The notes under the pieces are model-generated. The model saw only the letters and a program-made list of their open reading frames with translations. It was not told where the DNA came from and made no database searches. From Afipia massiliensis (lineage in GTDB: Bacteria; Pseudomonadota; Alphaproteobacteria; Rhizobiales; Xanthobacteraceae), in NCBI RefSeq assembly GCF_014203115.1, contig NZ_JACHIJ010000004.1, forward strand, positions 1 through 64,000: a DNA stretch of 64,000 bases, written 5' to 3'. Shown one piece after another: positions 53,444 to 62,268 of the stretch. Within the stretch, counting starts at the first letter, position 1; every line of letters begins with the position of its first letter. Made by a program: the position numbers and the translations under genes.

Positions 53444-53774
53444 GAGGCCCAATGCGGCCTGCAGATGCGCGACACCTTCGCGCTTGGCGGCGAGGGCCCT
53501 ACCATTTTTTACCAGAAGCTCGCGGAGTGCGGCTGCATCCAGCATCTGCTCCGCCAAAATTTTCTTCAGCTTGGCATTCTTGTCCTCGTGCCGCTTCAGT
53601 CGCTTGGCCTCGGTAACATCCATGCCACCATATTTGGCTTCCAATAATAGCGTCGCCTCCGAGACGCCGTGCTTGCGCGGCGAGATCCGCTGTCTTCGCG
53701 CGCGCCTCGTGTTCTCGCAAAACCTCGATAATCTGCTCTTCCGTAAACTTGGCTCGCTTTTGTCCACCCTTCAC
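53399..53774 (-). pseudogene. IS3-family OrfA-OrfB remnant, frameshifted and truncated
   Basis: From GTG 53774 the frame reads KFTEEQIIEVLREHEARAKT. A shift then moves to another frame with HGVSEATLLLEAKYGGMDVT and KLKKILAEQMLDAAALRELL, and the start of OrfB (GLSERRACNVVDADRKMIRH) ends at about 53399. The element is fused face to face with the plus-strand OrfA fragment. Confidence 0.78.
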
Positions 53775-53875
53775 AAGGCCGGACTCTAACTCTCCGTGGA
53801 GGAAATCGACAGTGGCAGGTCAGTCTGAACAGAATCTCCGCATCGGTGGCCGAGCCTCGGAAGTTTCAGGAGCGC

Positions 53876-54607
53876 CTACCGTTTCTTGGGCAAATTTGGC
53901 TCGCCAAGCAAGCGCTGCCAATTCTCTATCGTTTGGGATAGATGGTCGCTCATCACTTGTTCGGCTTGACCGACGCGACGATTTTCGATCGCTTCAAGAA
54001 TCTTGCAATGATCTTCATACGAGCGACGTCCTCGCCCTTGATCCGTAAAGTAGACGCGCCGCCGCTGTCGGGACCTTTCATAAAAGGATTTTACAACACG
54101 AAGCAGAATGTCGTTTTTGGTCGCAATAAAAATCCCAAGGTGAAAAGCCTCATCTTCGAACTCAATCGTCTGCTTTTTTGCGATGCGCTTCGCAGTGTTT
54201 GTTAGAATCGTATGCAGATCACGAATGTTATCAGCTGTTCTGCGGCTGCAAGCCAGCCTGACAGCTTGCACTTCAAGCATACGCCGCACCTCGAATACAT
54301 CGGCGATCTCATCGGCTTGGAATGGAAGTCCGGATTCGGCGTGAAGGACGAGCGCTTCGATACTACTGTCGTCGGAATTTCGAAGATATATGCCGGAGTT
54401 GGGGCGCCTTTCAACAACGCGCATCGCTTCCAAAGTTGCCAATGCCTCACGAACAGCACCACGGCTGGTGTCAAATTTCTCAGCGAAATCGCGTTCAGAC
54501 GGAAGGCGCTCCGAAGGTTGGTAGCGACGTTCGCGGATGAATGAGAGAATTTTTCCCACGGCATTTGAAGGTACCATAAATTGATCAGCTCGATCGCGCT
54601 CGGTCAT
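53876..54607 (-). CDS. GntR family regulator, FadR/FCD type
   Basis: 243 residues from ATG 54607. N-terminal winged helix (RRYQPSERLPSERDFAEKFDTSRGAVREALATLEAMRVV) and an all-helical FCD effector domain with metal/ligand residues in FEDEAFHLGIFIATKND and SYEDHCKILEAIENR. FCD regulators sense organic acids. It lies between the ligase and GMC genes, both of which have the same TGGT/ACCA dyad upstream, so it is their likely controller. Confidence 0.92.
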   Translation of the reverse strand: MTERDRADQFMVPSNAVGKILSFIRERRYQPSERLPSERDFAEKFDTSRGAVREALATLEAMRVVERRPNSGIYLRNSDDSSIEALVLHAESGLPFQADEIADVFEVRRMLEVQAVRLACSRRTADNIRDLHTILTNTAKRIAKKQTIEFEDEAFHLGIFIATKNDILLRVVKSFYERSRQRRRVYFTDQGRGRRSYEDHCKILEAIENRRVGQAEQVMSDHLSQTIENWQRLLGEPNLPKKR

Positions 54608-54842
54608 TGTTTTGCACTCTTTGTTGTTTGGTCCTGCAAGACACGTGGTTGCGATTATAGGGATCGCGTTCCAAGCAACCGCGAGAATGCCCAAATCTGC
54701 AATGCGTCACTTTAATCGATAAGTAGGTGTATTTGAAAGGTTGTGTTCTCGGTTAGAGGAGGATCACACTGAATAAGCCAGCGTCTACAGACGGGTGCGA
54801 GGCATTATCGACAGCAGCGTGGCCATTGAATGGAAAGTGAAA

Positions 54843-55037
54843 TTATTCGAATCTGACGCAGTTCTGCTCGATTTTGCCCACTTCACGGATATAGTTGCGG
54901 TGCACTAAATTGGTAGGCCCGATCTGGCCCTGAACGATATTCAAGTAACGCGGCCTTCGGCGTGGCGTACAAAGTCCGTTGCCGACCCTCTTGAGGGCAT
55001 ATCGCAGCTCGGACCGACATGGCTCGATCTTTGTCAT
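54843..55037 (-). CDS. hypothetical ORF, doubtful
   Basis: 64 codons, basic, ending GPTNLVHRNYIREVGKIEQN. No family and no ribosome site were recognised. It could be debris of an older gene. The rest of the 530-bp space between the GntR gene and 55138 is empty as far as I can see. Confidence 0.2.
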   Translation of the reverse strand: MTKIEPCRSELRYALKRVGNGLCTPRRRPRYLNIVQGQIGPTNLVHRNYIREVGKIEQNCVRFE

Positions 55038-55138
55038 CGGCGCAGAATTGGGCGCTTACGCGCGGTCCCCGAATGCAGACGCATTTTATGTACGATCACT
55101 ACTCGTAGCAGAATTTGAGTGCTAACGGTCTAGAGATT

Positions 55139-55333
55139 TTACGATCTTCTCGCTCTTTTTTTGGATAAGCGACCCAGTGGCGCGTCACCGGCTTTCTTCA
55201 TCAGTATGATCAGAAAGGACGCGGTAACAAGCATGATCATCAATGCTCGGCGACCAAACAATCCCCCTATCGGTTGACGTCGAGCCCACGGCGAGCTATT
55301 TTGGTCTACCAATATGGTAGACCCATCCAACAA
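55139..55333 (-). CDS. hypothetical small membrane ORF, doubtful
   Basis: 64 codons with one hydrophobic stretch (ALMIMLVTASFLIILMKKAG) and a basic tail. Its first codons overlap the 55303-55323 palindrome, so expression would compete with operator function. No family recognised. Confidence 0.25.
   Translation of the reverse strand: MLDGSTILVDQNSSPWARRQPIGGLFGRRALMIMLVTASFLIILMKKAGDAPLGRLSKKRARRS
55303..55323. promoter_or_regulatory. candidate GntR operator upstream of the GMC gene
   Basis: Perfect 9-bp arms GGTCTACCA and TGGTAGACC around ATA. The left arm plus two bases also forms TTGGT-CT-ACCAA, the FadR-type form. Its TACCA-N3-TGGTA core recurs at 52324. It is about 120 bp upstream of the GMC start. 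Confidence 0.65.
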
Positions 55334-55444
55334 TTGAAGTCGAGCGACTAAGTTTTGGACGCCGAGCGGGATTGAAATAGTTACCGTGACGTTTGGCTGA
55401 CACTCTCCCGCGAGTGCTCACTTTTTGCTCAAGAGGACCTGGAA

Positions 55445-57046
55445 ATGAAATCCCTTGCATATGATTACGTCGTTGTTGGCGCAGGTTCGGCTGGATGCGT
55501 ATTGGCTTCGCGGTTAAGCGAGGATCCTAAGATCAAAGTTTTGCTCATCGAAGCAGGATCGCCCGCATCCTCCGTATTCGTTCATATGCCGGCGGGCATT
55601 CGTGTTCTCTACACGAGCAAAAAGTACAACTGGCGCTTTTGGACTGAGCCTCAAACCCATCTGAACAATCGGAATATATACATACCTCGCGGTCGGGTCG
55701 TCGGAGGATCGTCCTCGATCAATTCCATGATCGCGATCCGTGGCAATCCGTGGGACTACGACTCGTGGGCCGCCCAAGGACTGCCGTCCTGGAGTCACGA
55801 GTCTATGCGACCATATTTTCGAAAAATTGAAGATGCTAGGTCGGTCGCAGACGATTGTGATCCTGACCGAGGGTACTCAGGACCTATTCAGCTCTCATAT
55901 GGCACGCTACAGCATGCAATCTCTAAAGCATTCATTGAAAGCGCCGTATCCGCTGGCTTGCCAAGGAACGATGGCTTTAACGGCACCTCCCAGATTGGTG
56001 CAGGCTTCTATGAACTCACCATCGCGAATGGCAAGCGATCTGGGGCTTACAAATATCTTGACCTGGGGAAAGATCGAAGAAACCTCACGATCATGACCGA
56101 TTGCGCGGTCCGGCAACTAGCGATCGAAGGGTCGCGCGCGCGAGGCGTGGTGATCGAAAGGGGCGGTCGGGAAATGACAATCACGGCAGAGCGCGAAGTG
56201 CTACTAGCCGCCGGAGCGCTCGGGTCGCCACAACTCCTCATGTTGTCGGGGATAGGTCCAGCTGATCATCTTAAATCAGTCGGCATAAAACCCACTCTAG
56301 ATTCTGTCGGCGTGGGAGAAAATTTGCAAGATCATCTCGACTGCCCGCTTCGTTTCGAAGCGTCCCAACCAATTACACTTACTCCTTATCTTGGGCTGTT
56401 AAAAGGAGGTCTGGCGGGTGCACAATACATGCTTCGCGGAAACGGTCCCGCCGCATCTCAGGGGGTCGAGGCCGGCGCATTCTGGGGCCCTGACAGTAGT
56501 TCTTCCCTGCCCGAATGGCAGGCCCACCTTATCCTAGCGTTGCGAAGCCCCCCGTCCGGCGAGCAAATTGCTCATGGTTTCGCTGTCCGCGTCTGCCAGC
56601 TTCGTCCCAAGAGCCGAGGAACGCTCAAACTTCGAACAGCGGATCCGTCAGACGCTCCTGCAATTGATCCGCGATTCCTTTCTGAGGAATCAGACCTTGT
56701 TAGCATGCAGAGCGGGATCGAGAGTATGTGCGAAATCGCTGAGCAATCGGCGCTGAAGCAACATATCAAACGCAAGCTGGACTGCGACGCGTTTTCTGGT
56801 CAGGCATCCCTTAAGAAATGGATACGTGAGCGCGCAGAAACGATTTATCACCCAGTCGGTACTTGCCGCATGGGTAAAGACAATGAAGCTGTTGTTGATC
56901 CCCAGTTGAGAGTCCGAGGCATCGATAACCTTAGGGTTATCGACGCCTCCATACTGCCAACTGTGATCAGCGGGAACACAAACTTGCCAATTATGGCTAT
57001 AGCGGAAAAGGCTGCAGATATCATTCTCAACGGCGACTCCGCGTGA
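55445..57046 (+). CDS. GMC family FAD oxidoreductase
   Basis: 533 residues. Choline/alcohol dehydrogenase-type flavoprotein: FAD motif VVVGAGSAGCVLASRLSED, signature GRVVGGSSSINSMIAIRGNP, second signature AAGALGSPQLLMLSGIGP and C-terminal catalytic YHPVGTCRMG and SGNTNLPIMAIAEKAAD. It oxidises an alcohol to aldehyde or acid. The stop TGA (57044-57046) is the first three bases of an IS end, so the original C-terminus may be slightly altered. GAGG precedes the start. Confidence 0.92.
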   Translation: MKSLAYDYVVVGAGSAGCVLASRLSEDPKIKVLLIEAGSPASSVFVHMPAGIRVLYTSKKYNWRFWTEPQTHLNNRNIYIPRGRVVGGSSSINSMIAIRGNPWDYDSWAAQGLPSWSHESMRPYFRKIEDARSVADDCDPDRGYSGPIQLSYGTLQHAISKAFIESAVSAGLPRNDGFNGTSQIGAGFYELTIANGKRSGAYKYLDLGKDRRNLTIMTDCAVRQLAIEGSRARGVVIERGGREMTITAEREVLLAAGALGSPQLLMLSGIGPADHLKSVGIKPTLDSVGVGENLQDHLDCPLRFEASQPITLTPYLGLLKGGLAGAQYMLRGNGPAASQGVEAGAFWGPDSSSSLPEWQAHLILALRSPPSGEQIAHGFAVRVCQLRPKSRGTLKLRTADPSDAPAIDPRFLSEESDLVSMQSGIESMCEIAEQSALKQHIKRKLDCDAFSGQASLKKWIRERAETIYHPVGTCRMGKDNEAVVDPQLRVRGIDNLRVIDASILPTVISGNTNLPIMAIAEKAADIILNGDSA

Positions 57047-57123
57047 CGTGCCCCCGCCAAATTAGTCCAGTTTGAACTGGAATTTTCCACTTATTAGAGC
57101 TGCCCCGTTTTGTGGTCCAGGTT

Positions 57124-57806
57124 CTAGGCAATTTCTCGGGCTGTTTGAGTTTGTCGCGCGAACTCGTTCGGCGTCAAGTTGCCGAGCGAGGTATGTGGTC
57201 TGTCGTTGTTATAGTGGCGCCTCCATTCGTCGAGTCGATCGATGGCATCAGCCATCGACAGGAACCATGATGCGTTGAGACATTCTGCGCGTAGCCGCCC
57301 ATTGAAGGCCTCGCAAAATGCGTTATCCGTTGGCTTTCCAGGTCTGGAGAAGTCGATCTCCACGCCGCTAAGATGTGCCCATTGATCCAGCATTCTGCCG
57401 GCAAACTCCGGGCCATTGTCGCAGCGGACAGTCTGGGGTTTGCCGCGCTCCTTCTCCAGTTGGTCGAGAACATCGACGACCTGGGGGGCTCTAAAATTCG
57501 TTCTCGGAACGATCGCAAGTGATTCTCGCGTGTGGCAATCGACAATGGTCAAAAGCCGGAACGGGCGGCCGTCGAACAGCGCATCCGACATGAAGTCCAT
57601 CGCCCAGCATTGGTTCACGCTGGCGATCTCTGGCCGACCCGAGCGATAGCGCCAGGCTCGCTTCCGCTTCGGTATTTTCGACCTGATGGAGAGCCCTTCT
57701 TCGCGATACAGCCGGTAGGTTCGCTTGTGGTTCAAACGATAGCCTTCCCGCAGCAGAAGGATGTGGAGACGCCGATAGCCGTGGCGCACCCGACTGGCCG
57801 CCAGGC
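57124..57806 (-). pseudogene. IS3 OrfB, 5' truncated
   Basis: The frame retains the catalytic core: HGYRRLHILLLREGYRLNHK, Asp in WAMDFMSDALFDGR, Asp in VRCDNGPEFAG, Glu in FCEAFNGRLRAECL. It continues to the natural end NLTPNEFARQ. The first 70 or so residues and OrfA are replaced at 57807 by the end of another IS copy. Confidence 0.85.
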
Positions 57807-57886
57807 TGACGTGCCCCCGCCAAATTAGGCCAGTTTGAACTGGAATTTTCCACTTATGATCCCCGGACGGGGACAAGGAGAGTTCC

Positions 57887-58108
57887 ATGAAGGCATCGAA
57901 GTTTTCAGAAGCGCAGATCGCATTTGTTTTGAAGCAGACAGAAGATGGCGCAGCCGTTGCCGAGGTCTGTCGCAAGGCGGGGATCAGCGAAGCAACCTTC
58001 TACAACTGGCGCAAGAAGTACGCCGGGCTCGTGCCCTCGGAGATGAAACCACATGGCGTCATCACGCCCGGCGCTAAGCTCGCGCAAGGTGTTGCGTTCA
58101 CCGGTTGA
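57887..58108 (+). pseudogene. IS3 OrfA, 3' truncated
   Basis: MKASKFSEAQIAFVLKQTED and HTH EVCRKAGISEATFYNWRKKYAGL are normal for about 54 codons (to 58048). The rest (HGVITPGAKLAQGV) comes from unrelated sequence. GGAGAG precedes the start. Confidence 0.82.
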
Positions 58109-58119
58109 ATCCACCAAGG

Positions 58120-58377
58120 ATTTTTTAGGATATCCCGCTCAGCCTTTAGCTTGTTAACTTCGAGCCGCAGTCGCTCAATCCCCTGCTGCTCCGGATTCAT
58201 CTGTCCATGGCCCGGAAACGCCTGAACCGGATCGGAGTCGAACTTCCCTACCCATTTGCGCGGGACATTCTCATGAACGTCCAGGTCGCGGGCAGCTTGT
58301 GCTACCGATACCTCGCGCTCCCTGACTAGCCTGATCGGCTCAAGCTTGAACCCTCGGCGGAATCTTCGTCTCCGCAT
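58120..58377 (-). pseudogene. IS3-type OrfA (different subgroup), 3' truncated
   Basis: MRRRRFRRGFKLEPIRLVRE, HTH VSVAQAARDLDVHENVPRKW and the zipper IERLRLEVNKLKAERDILK match OrfA of the IS3 family with VREFGSDPxQAFPGHG signature. The frame leaves the family after residue 86 at 58120. Confidence 0.8.
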
Positions 58378-58510
58378 GACCCGTTTTCAGCTTCATGAAA
58401 CACCAAAACCTGATGTCCATCAAACCGGCAGCAGCTCAGAGCGACTCTTCATCGCATGAAACTCATTTTGGCACGAGCAAATTTATGCGTAGGAACAAGT
58501 GCTGCATTGC

Positions 58511-59485
58511 TCAGGAGTAGAGGTGACAAGCAACGCTGCTGTTTCCTTCGCTGCGTAGCTCCGGCGCTATCTCGCTGCAGATCGGCATCACGTGGATGCA
58601 TCGGGTGTGGAAACGACAACCGGTTGGTGGCCTCTGCGCACTAGGTATTTCGCCGTCGATCGTCTGGTGTACTCGGCTCGCTTCAAGAACAGGATTCGGC
58701 ACTGGAATTGCCGCCATTAATGCCTTGGTATAAGGATGCTTCGGGCTTGCATACAGCTCATCCCTAGATGCGATCTCCACAATCATACCGAGATACATCA
58801 CTGCGACCCTCTGACTAACATGGCGGACCACCGCGAGATCATGTGCTACAAAAATGGTAGAAAGACCTAGCTTTTCTTGCAACTCCTGGAACAGATTGAC
58901 GACCTGCGCTTGGATCGACACATCTAAAGCGGAAACTGGCTCATCGCAGATCAAGAGTCGTGGTTCAACCGCCAGCGCGCGCGCAATGCTTACACGCTGG
59001 CGCTGACCGCCGGAAAGTTGATGTGGGTAGCGTTCGATCATGTCAAGCCGAATCCCAACCATCAGCAACAGCTCAAGGACGCGGTCGCGTCGATCGGCTT
59101 TGTTGTTATGCAGACGATGGATCTCAAGCGGCTCACTAACGATATCGCCGATCGACATTCGTGGATCAAGCGATCCGAAGGGGTCTTGATAAACCATCTG
59201 CATACGGCGCCGAATCGGCCGCATCTCATGCTGGTCGAAGTTCGTTATATCGATACCCTCGAAGGTGATCTTGCCGCTCATGACTGGCAACATCCGCAGT
59301 ACCGCTAAACCCGTCGTGGATTTTCCGCAGCCGCTCTCCCCAACGAGCCCAAGCGTTTCGCCTTCTCGCACGAAAAACGAAACGCCATCTACTGCCCTCA
59401 CCGGGTCGGCTTCACGCTGTAGAAATCCGCCACGGGCAGGGAAGTGGACCTTTAACGCCTCGACTTCAAGAATGTTGTCAACCAT
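58511..59485 (-). CDS. peptide/nickel ABC transporter ATP-binding protein (DppF-like)
   Basis: 324 residues from ATG 59485, overlapping the previous gene's end by 8 nt. Walker A GESGCGKST, signature LSGGQRQRVSIARAL, Walker B LLICDEPVSALD and a C-terminal oligopeptide-transporter extension (PTGCRFHTRCIHVMPIC, a Cys-rich motif). It powers import together with the other ATPase. Last gene of a minus-strand operon. Confidence 0.94.
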   Translation of the reverse strand: MVDNILEVEALKVHFPARGGFLQREADPVRAVDGVSFFVREGETLGLVGESGCGKSTTGLAVLRMLPVMSGKITFEGIDITNFDQHEMRPIRRRMQMVYQDPFGSLDPRMSIGDIVSEPLEIHRLHNNKADRRDRVLELLLMVGIRLDMIERYPHQLSGGQRQRVSIARALAVEPRLLICDEPVSALDVSIQAQVVNLFQELQEKLGLSTIFVAHDLAVVRHVSQRVAVMYLGMIVEIASRDELYASPKHPYTKALMAAIPVPNPVLEASRVHQTIDGEIPSAQRPPTGCRFHTRCIHVMPICSEIAPELRSEGNSSVACHLYS

Positions 59486-60458
59486 GGGGCACCATCCAGC
59501 ACGCGTGTGAATGATCATCGCCGACCTTCATAAGATTTGGGATGTCGCGCCGGCAACGCTCAGCCGCCTCGCTGCAACGCGGATTGAATGCGCACCCCGA
59601 CGGTAATTGTGCTAGATTGGGTGGCTGTCCGATTATCGGCACAAGCCGCATGCCGGCAGGCTGATCAAGCCGCGGGATCGAGGCCATTAGGCCACGTGTA
59701 TAGGGATGCATCGGCTGTTCATAGAGATCGCCTGCATTGGCGGTTTCGACGATCTTGCCGCCGTACATTACACAGACACGGTCTGCATACCTCGCGACTA
59801 CGCCGAGATCGTGCGTGATCAGGATTAATGCCGCCCCGGTTTCGTGTACGAGTTCCTTCAGAAGTCCAAGAATCTGTGCTTGCACCGTAACGTCCAGCGC
59901 AGTAGTCGGCTCGTCAGCGATGATCAACTTCGGCTGGCATGCCAACGCCATCGCAATCATGATCCGCTGGCGCATGCCGCCGCTAAACTGATGCGGATTG
60001 GTGTTAAGTCGGCCTTGCGCATCAGGCATTCGTACTCGTTCTAGCAACTCCTTTGCTTTCTTGTAGGCCATATTCCACGGCATTCTTTTGTGTAAATTGA
60101 CGGGCTCCGCTATCTGCAGGCCAATGGTTAGAGATGGATTCAACGACGTCATGGGTTCCTGAAAAATCATGGCTATACGATTGCCGCGCACCGCTCGCAT
60201 CTCCGCGTCGCTGAGCTTTAGAAGGTCAATGCCTTCAAACACAACCTCTCCAGCGACGATATGACCCGGGGGGTTAGGCACGAGGCGAAGAATTGACAGC
60301 GCAGTGATGCTTTTGCCAGATCCGCTCTCACCCACGATTGCGACCGTTTCGCCGGCGCTGACATCAAATGTGATATCGTTGACAGCGGTGAACGCCCCTG
60401 CACCACTTCCAAATTGAGTTGTGAGGTTGCGAACCTGAAGAAGAGGTGTACTCGCCAA
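59478..60458 (-). CDS. peptide/nickel ABC transporter ATP-binding protein (DppD-like)
   Basis: 326 residues. Walker [18 protein letters not shown], signature [15 protein letters not shown], Walker [14 protein letters not shown]-loop [15 protein letters not shown] and the family C-terminus ([18 protein letters not shown]). It pairs with the DppF-like subunit. It is separated from the binding-protein gene by an intercistronic hairpin at 60477, so it may be expressed at a lower level. Confidence 0.94.
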   Translation of the reverse strand: MASTPLLQVRNLTTQFGSGAGAFTAVNDITFDVSAGETVAIVGESGSGKSITALSILRLVPNPPGHIVAGEVVFEGIDLLKLSDAEMRAVRGNRIAMIFQEPMTSLNPSLTIGLQIAEPVNLHKRMPWNMAYKKAKELLERVRMPDAQGRLNTNPHQFSGGMRQRIMIAMALACQPKLIIADEPTTALDVTVQAQILGLLKELVHETGAALILITHDLGVVARYADRVCVMYGGKIVETANAGDLYEQPMHPYTRGLMASIPRLDQPAGMRLVPIIGQPPNLAQLPSGCAFNPRCSEAAERCRRDIPNLMKVGDDHSHACWMVPHG

Positions 60459-60476
60459 ATCTTTACTCCTAGATAC

Positions 60477-60503
60477 GACAGCAGTGCCTCAAGCACTGCT
60501 GTC
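60477..60503. terminator. intercistronic hairpin after the binding-protein gene
   Basis: Perfect 11-bp arms GACAGCAGTGC and GCACTGCTGTC around CTCAA, 37 bp after the stop of the binding-protein gene and 18 bp before the next start. No T tract follows on the minus strand, so it probably protects the upstream mRNA or attenuates rather than ends transcription. Confidence 0.65.
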
Positions 60504-60540
60504 AATATTAGCCTCTGCCCACCTTCAACACGAACTGCAT

Positions 60541-62241
60541 TTAGTGGCCCATCTTCTTCTTCAAATCCTGGTCAAGCCAGATGCGCGCATAGATTGGACC
60601 TGGACGCTCGGCGCCCGCACGTAGCTCGCCCTCATAGCCCTTTACCCACGGCCACCAGGCTGTGAACACGTAAGGCGTTGGCAGCCAGATGTATGGTGCC
60701 TTGTCGAGAATATCCGTCGTCATTTCGCGGACCATCACGATGCGCTTACTCTCGTCCCTCTCACGGTAAACCTCATCCATCTTAACGTTGAAGGCGGGAT
60801 CGTTCCATTGTGAGGGGTTCCAGACCTGACCGGCGACGAAGCTCCTGTGCAACGTTCGCGTAGGATTGGACCGACCGTTGCTCATAAAGTACCCGGCTGC
60901 ATTAGTCCGCGACGTCATTGCCGATAGGAACGCCGCGTATTCCATCGGTTGGATTTCCATCTTCACACCGATCTGTTCCAGATAGCCCGCGATCAGCGGC
61001 AACAGCTCCATGTGACTGGAAGTGCAGGAGCACACCTGCGTTTTGAACGTGAAGCCATTCGGATACCCCGCTTCAGCCAACAGCTTTTTGGCCTTCGCGG
61101 GATTAAACTTGAATAGCTCCTGCACACTCACCGGCTGCTTATCGAGACCTTCGTAGTATTCACCAAACTCCTTATATTGCGGGAAACCCAGCATCTCGGC
61201 ATTGCCTTGGTAGTAAGCCTTGATAATCTCTTCCTTGTTGATCGCCATGTTCATCGCTCGGCGAACACGGACATCGTCGAACGGCTTGGTATCAACACGC
61301 ATTGCCAAGAATGTTCCGCTGGTAGCTAGCCATCGATTCCATTTGAGACTCGGGGTGCTCTTCTTCAAACTTTCGGCGTCCTCCCAACCAATAGCCTCAA
61401 GTATGTCGAGTTTACCGGTCCGCAGTGCTGTTGTTTGAGTCACCGTATCCTTGATGGATCGCAATACGAGTTTGTCAACGTAAGGGAGTTTGAACTGCTT
61501 TCCGTTTATCGTCTCGGCATCCCAATAGATCGGGTTCTTCGCGTAAGTAGTGGAGCTTCCGGACAGATAATCTGTCAGCGTAAATGGGCCACTACCATTA
61601 ACGTTTTTCCAGTTAGCGGCACCTGCATCAACCACCTCCTTAGGGATGATAGCTGAATAGTATCCGTACCCGAACCGGTAAGCCCACTCAGCGTTGTATT
61701 CTTTCAAATTGAAAATGACAGTGTACTTGTCCGTCGCTTTCACGCTCGTCACATAGTCATAAATTCCGTCCATCTTCTTCGGACTCGAATTTTGCCGATT
61801 GAAGGTGTATTGGATGTCATCAGCGGTGAGTTCGCGCGAGGCCATAACACCAGGCTTATCCGGGAACATCACTCCCTTACGCAAGGTGATTTTGAGCGTA
61901 AGAGGATTCTCCCACTCCCATTTCTCCGCAAGCTCTCCACGCATGCTTTTATTTGAAATGAAGGCATCAAGGACCAATGAGTCCTTTCCACCGCGACTCC
62001 TCGCCTGAGATATATCAGCCGCAAAGAGCTGCTCGTAGATCTGGCCGGTGTCGTGATTATGTTTCCATTGCCAGTCGTAATTGTCCCAGGAAAGAGCCGG
62101 AAGCGCAGTCCAGACGCTTGCGACTTCCAGGGTACCGCCGTATTTCGGAGTTTCCATCGTTTGAGCGATAGCTGTGTTTGCAAAGAGAAGTAAGCCAGTT
62201 AGCCCTGCGCCAACCTGCTTACGCCACACTTGGTTTCGCAT
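60541..62241 (-). CDS. peptide/nickel ABC transporter substrate-binding protein (family 5)
   Basis: 566 residues with a signal peptide (VGAGLTGLLLFANTAIAQT). SBP_bac_5 fold: a first lobe with TADDIQYTFNRQNSS and FNLKEYNAEWAYRF, RRAMNMAINKEEIIKAYYQG, and the second-lobe KAKKLLAEAGYPNGFTF. Such receptors bind peptides, opines, or other amphipathic solutes. AAGGAGG lies before the start. It is the third gene of the operon, after both permeases. Confidence 0.93.
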   Translation of the reverse strand: MRNQVWRKQVGAGLTGLLLFANTAIAQTMETPKYGGTLEVASVWTALPALSWDNYDWQWKHNHDTGQIYEQLFAADISQARSRGGKDSLVLDAFISNKSMRGELAEKWEWENPLTLKITLRKGVMFPDKPGVMASRELTADDIQYTFNRQNSSPKKMDGIYDYVTSVKATDKYTVIFNLKEYNAEWAYRFGYGYYSAIIPKEVVDAGAANWKNVNGSGPFTLTDYLSGSSTTYAKNPIYWDAETINGKQFKLPYVDKLVLRSIKDTVTQTTALRTGKLDILEAIGWEDAESLKKSTPSLKWNRWLATSGTFLAMRVDTKPFDDVRVRRAMNMAINKEEIIKAYYQGNAEMLGFPQYKEFGEYYEGLDKQPVSVQELFKFNPAKAKKLLAEAGYPNGFTFKTQVCSCTSSHMELLPLIAGYLEQIGVKMEIQPMEYAAFLSAMTSRTNAAGYFMSNGRSNPTRTLHRSFVAGQVWNPSQWNDPAFNVKMDEVYRERDESKRIVMVREMTTDILDKAPYIWLPTPYVFTAWWPWVKGYEGELRAGAERPGPIYARIWLDQDLKKKMGH

Positions 62242-62268
62242 TTTTTCCTCCTTAAGTTTCTAATATCG

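Larger units (their letters stand above)
57044..58377. mobile_element. cluster of nested IS3-family remnants
   Basis: An IS end starting TGACGTGCCCCCGCC lies at 57044 and again at 57807 (about 51 bp, one change). Between them is a minus-strand OrfB. After the second is a plus-strand OrfA cut at 58048. A 71-bp piece of unknown origin follows, and then a different OrfA on the minus strand (58120-58377). No complete element remains. Confidence 0.8.
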
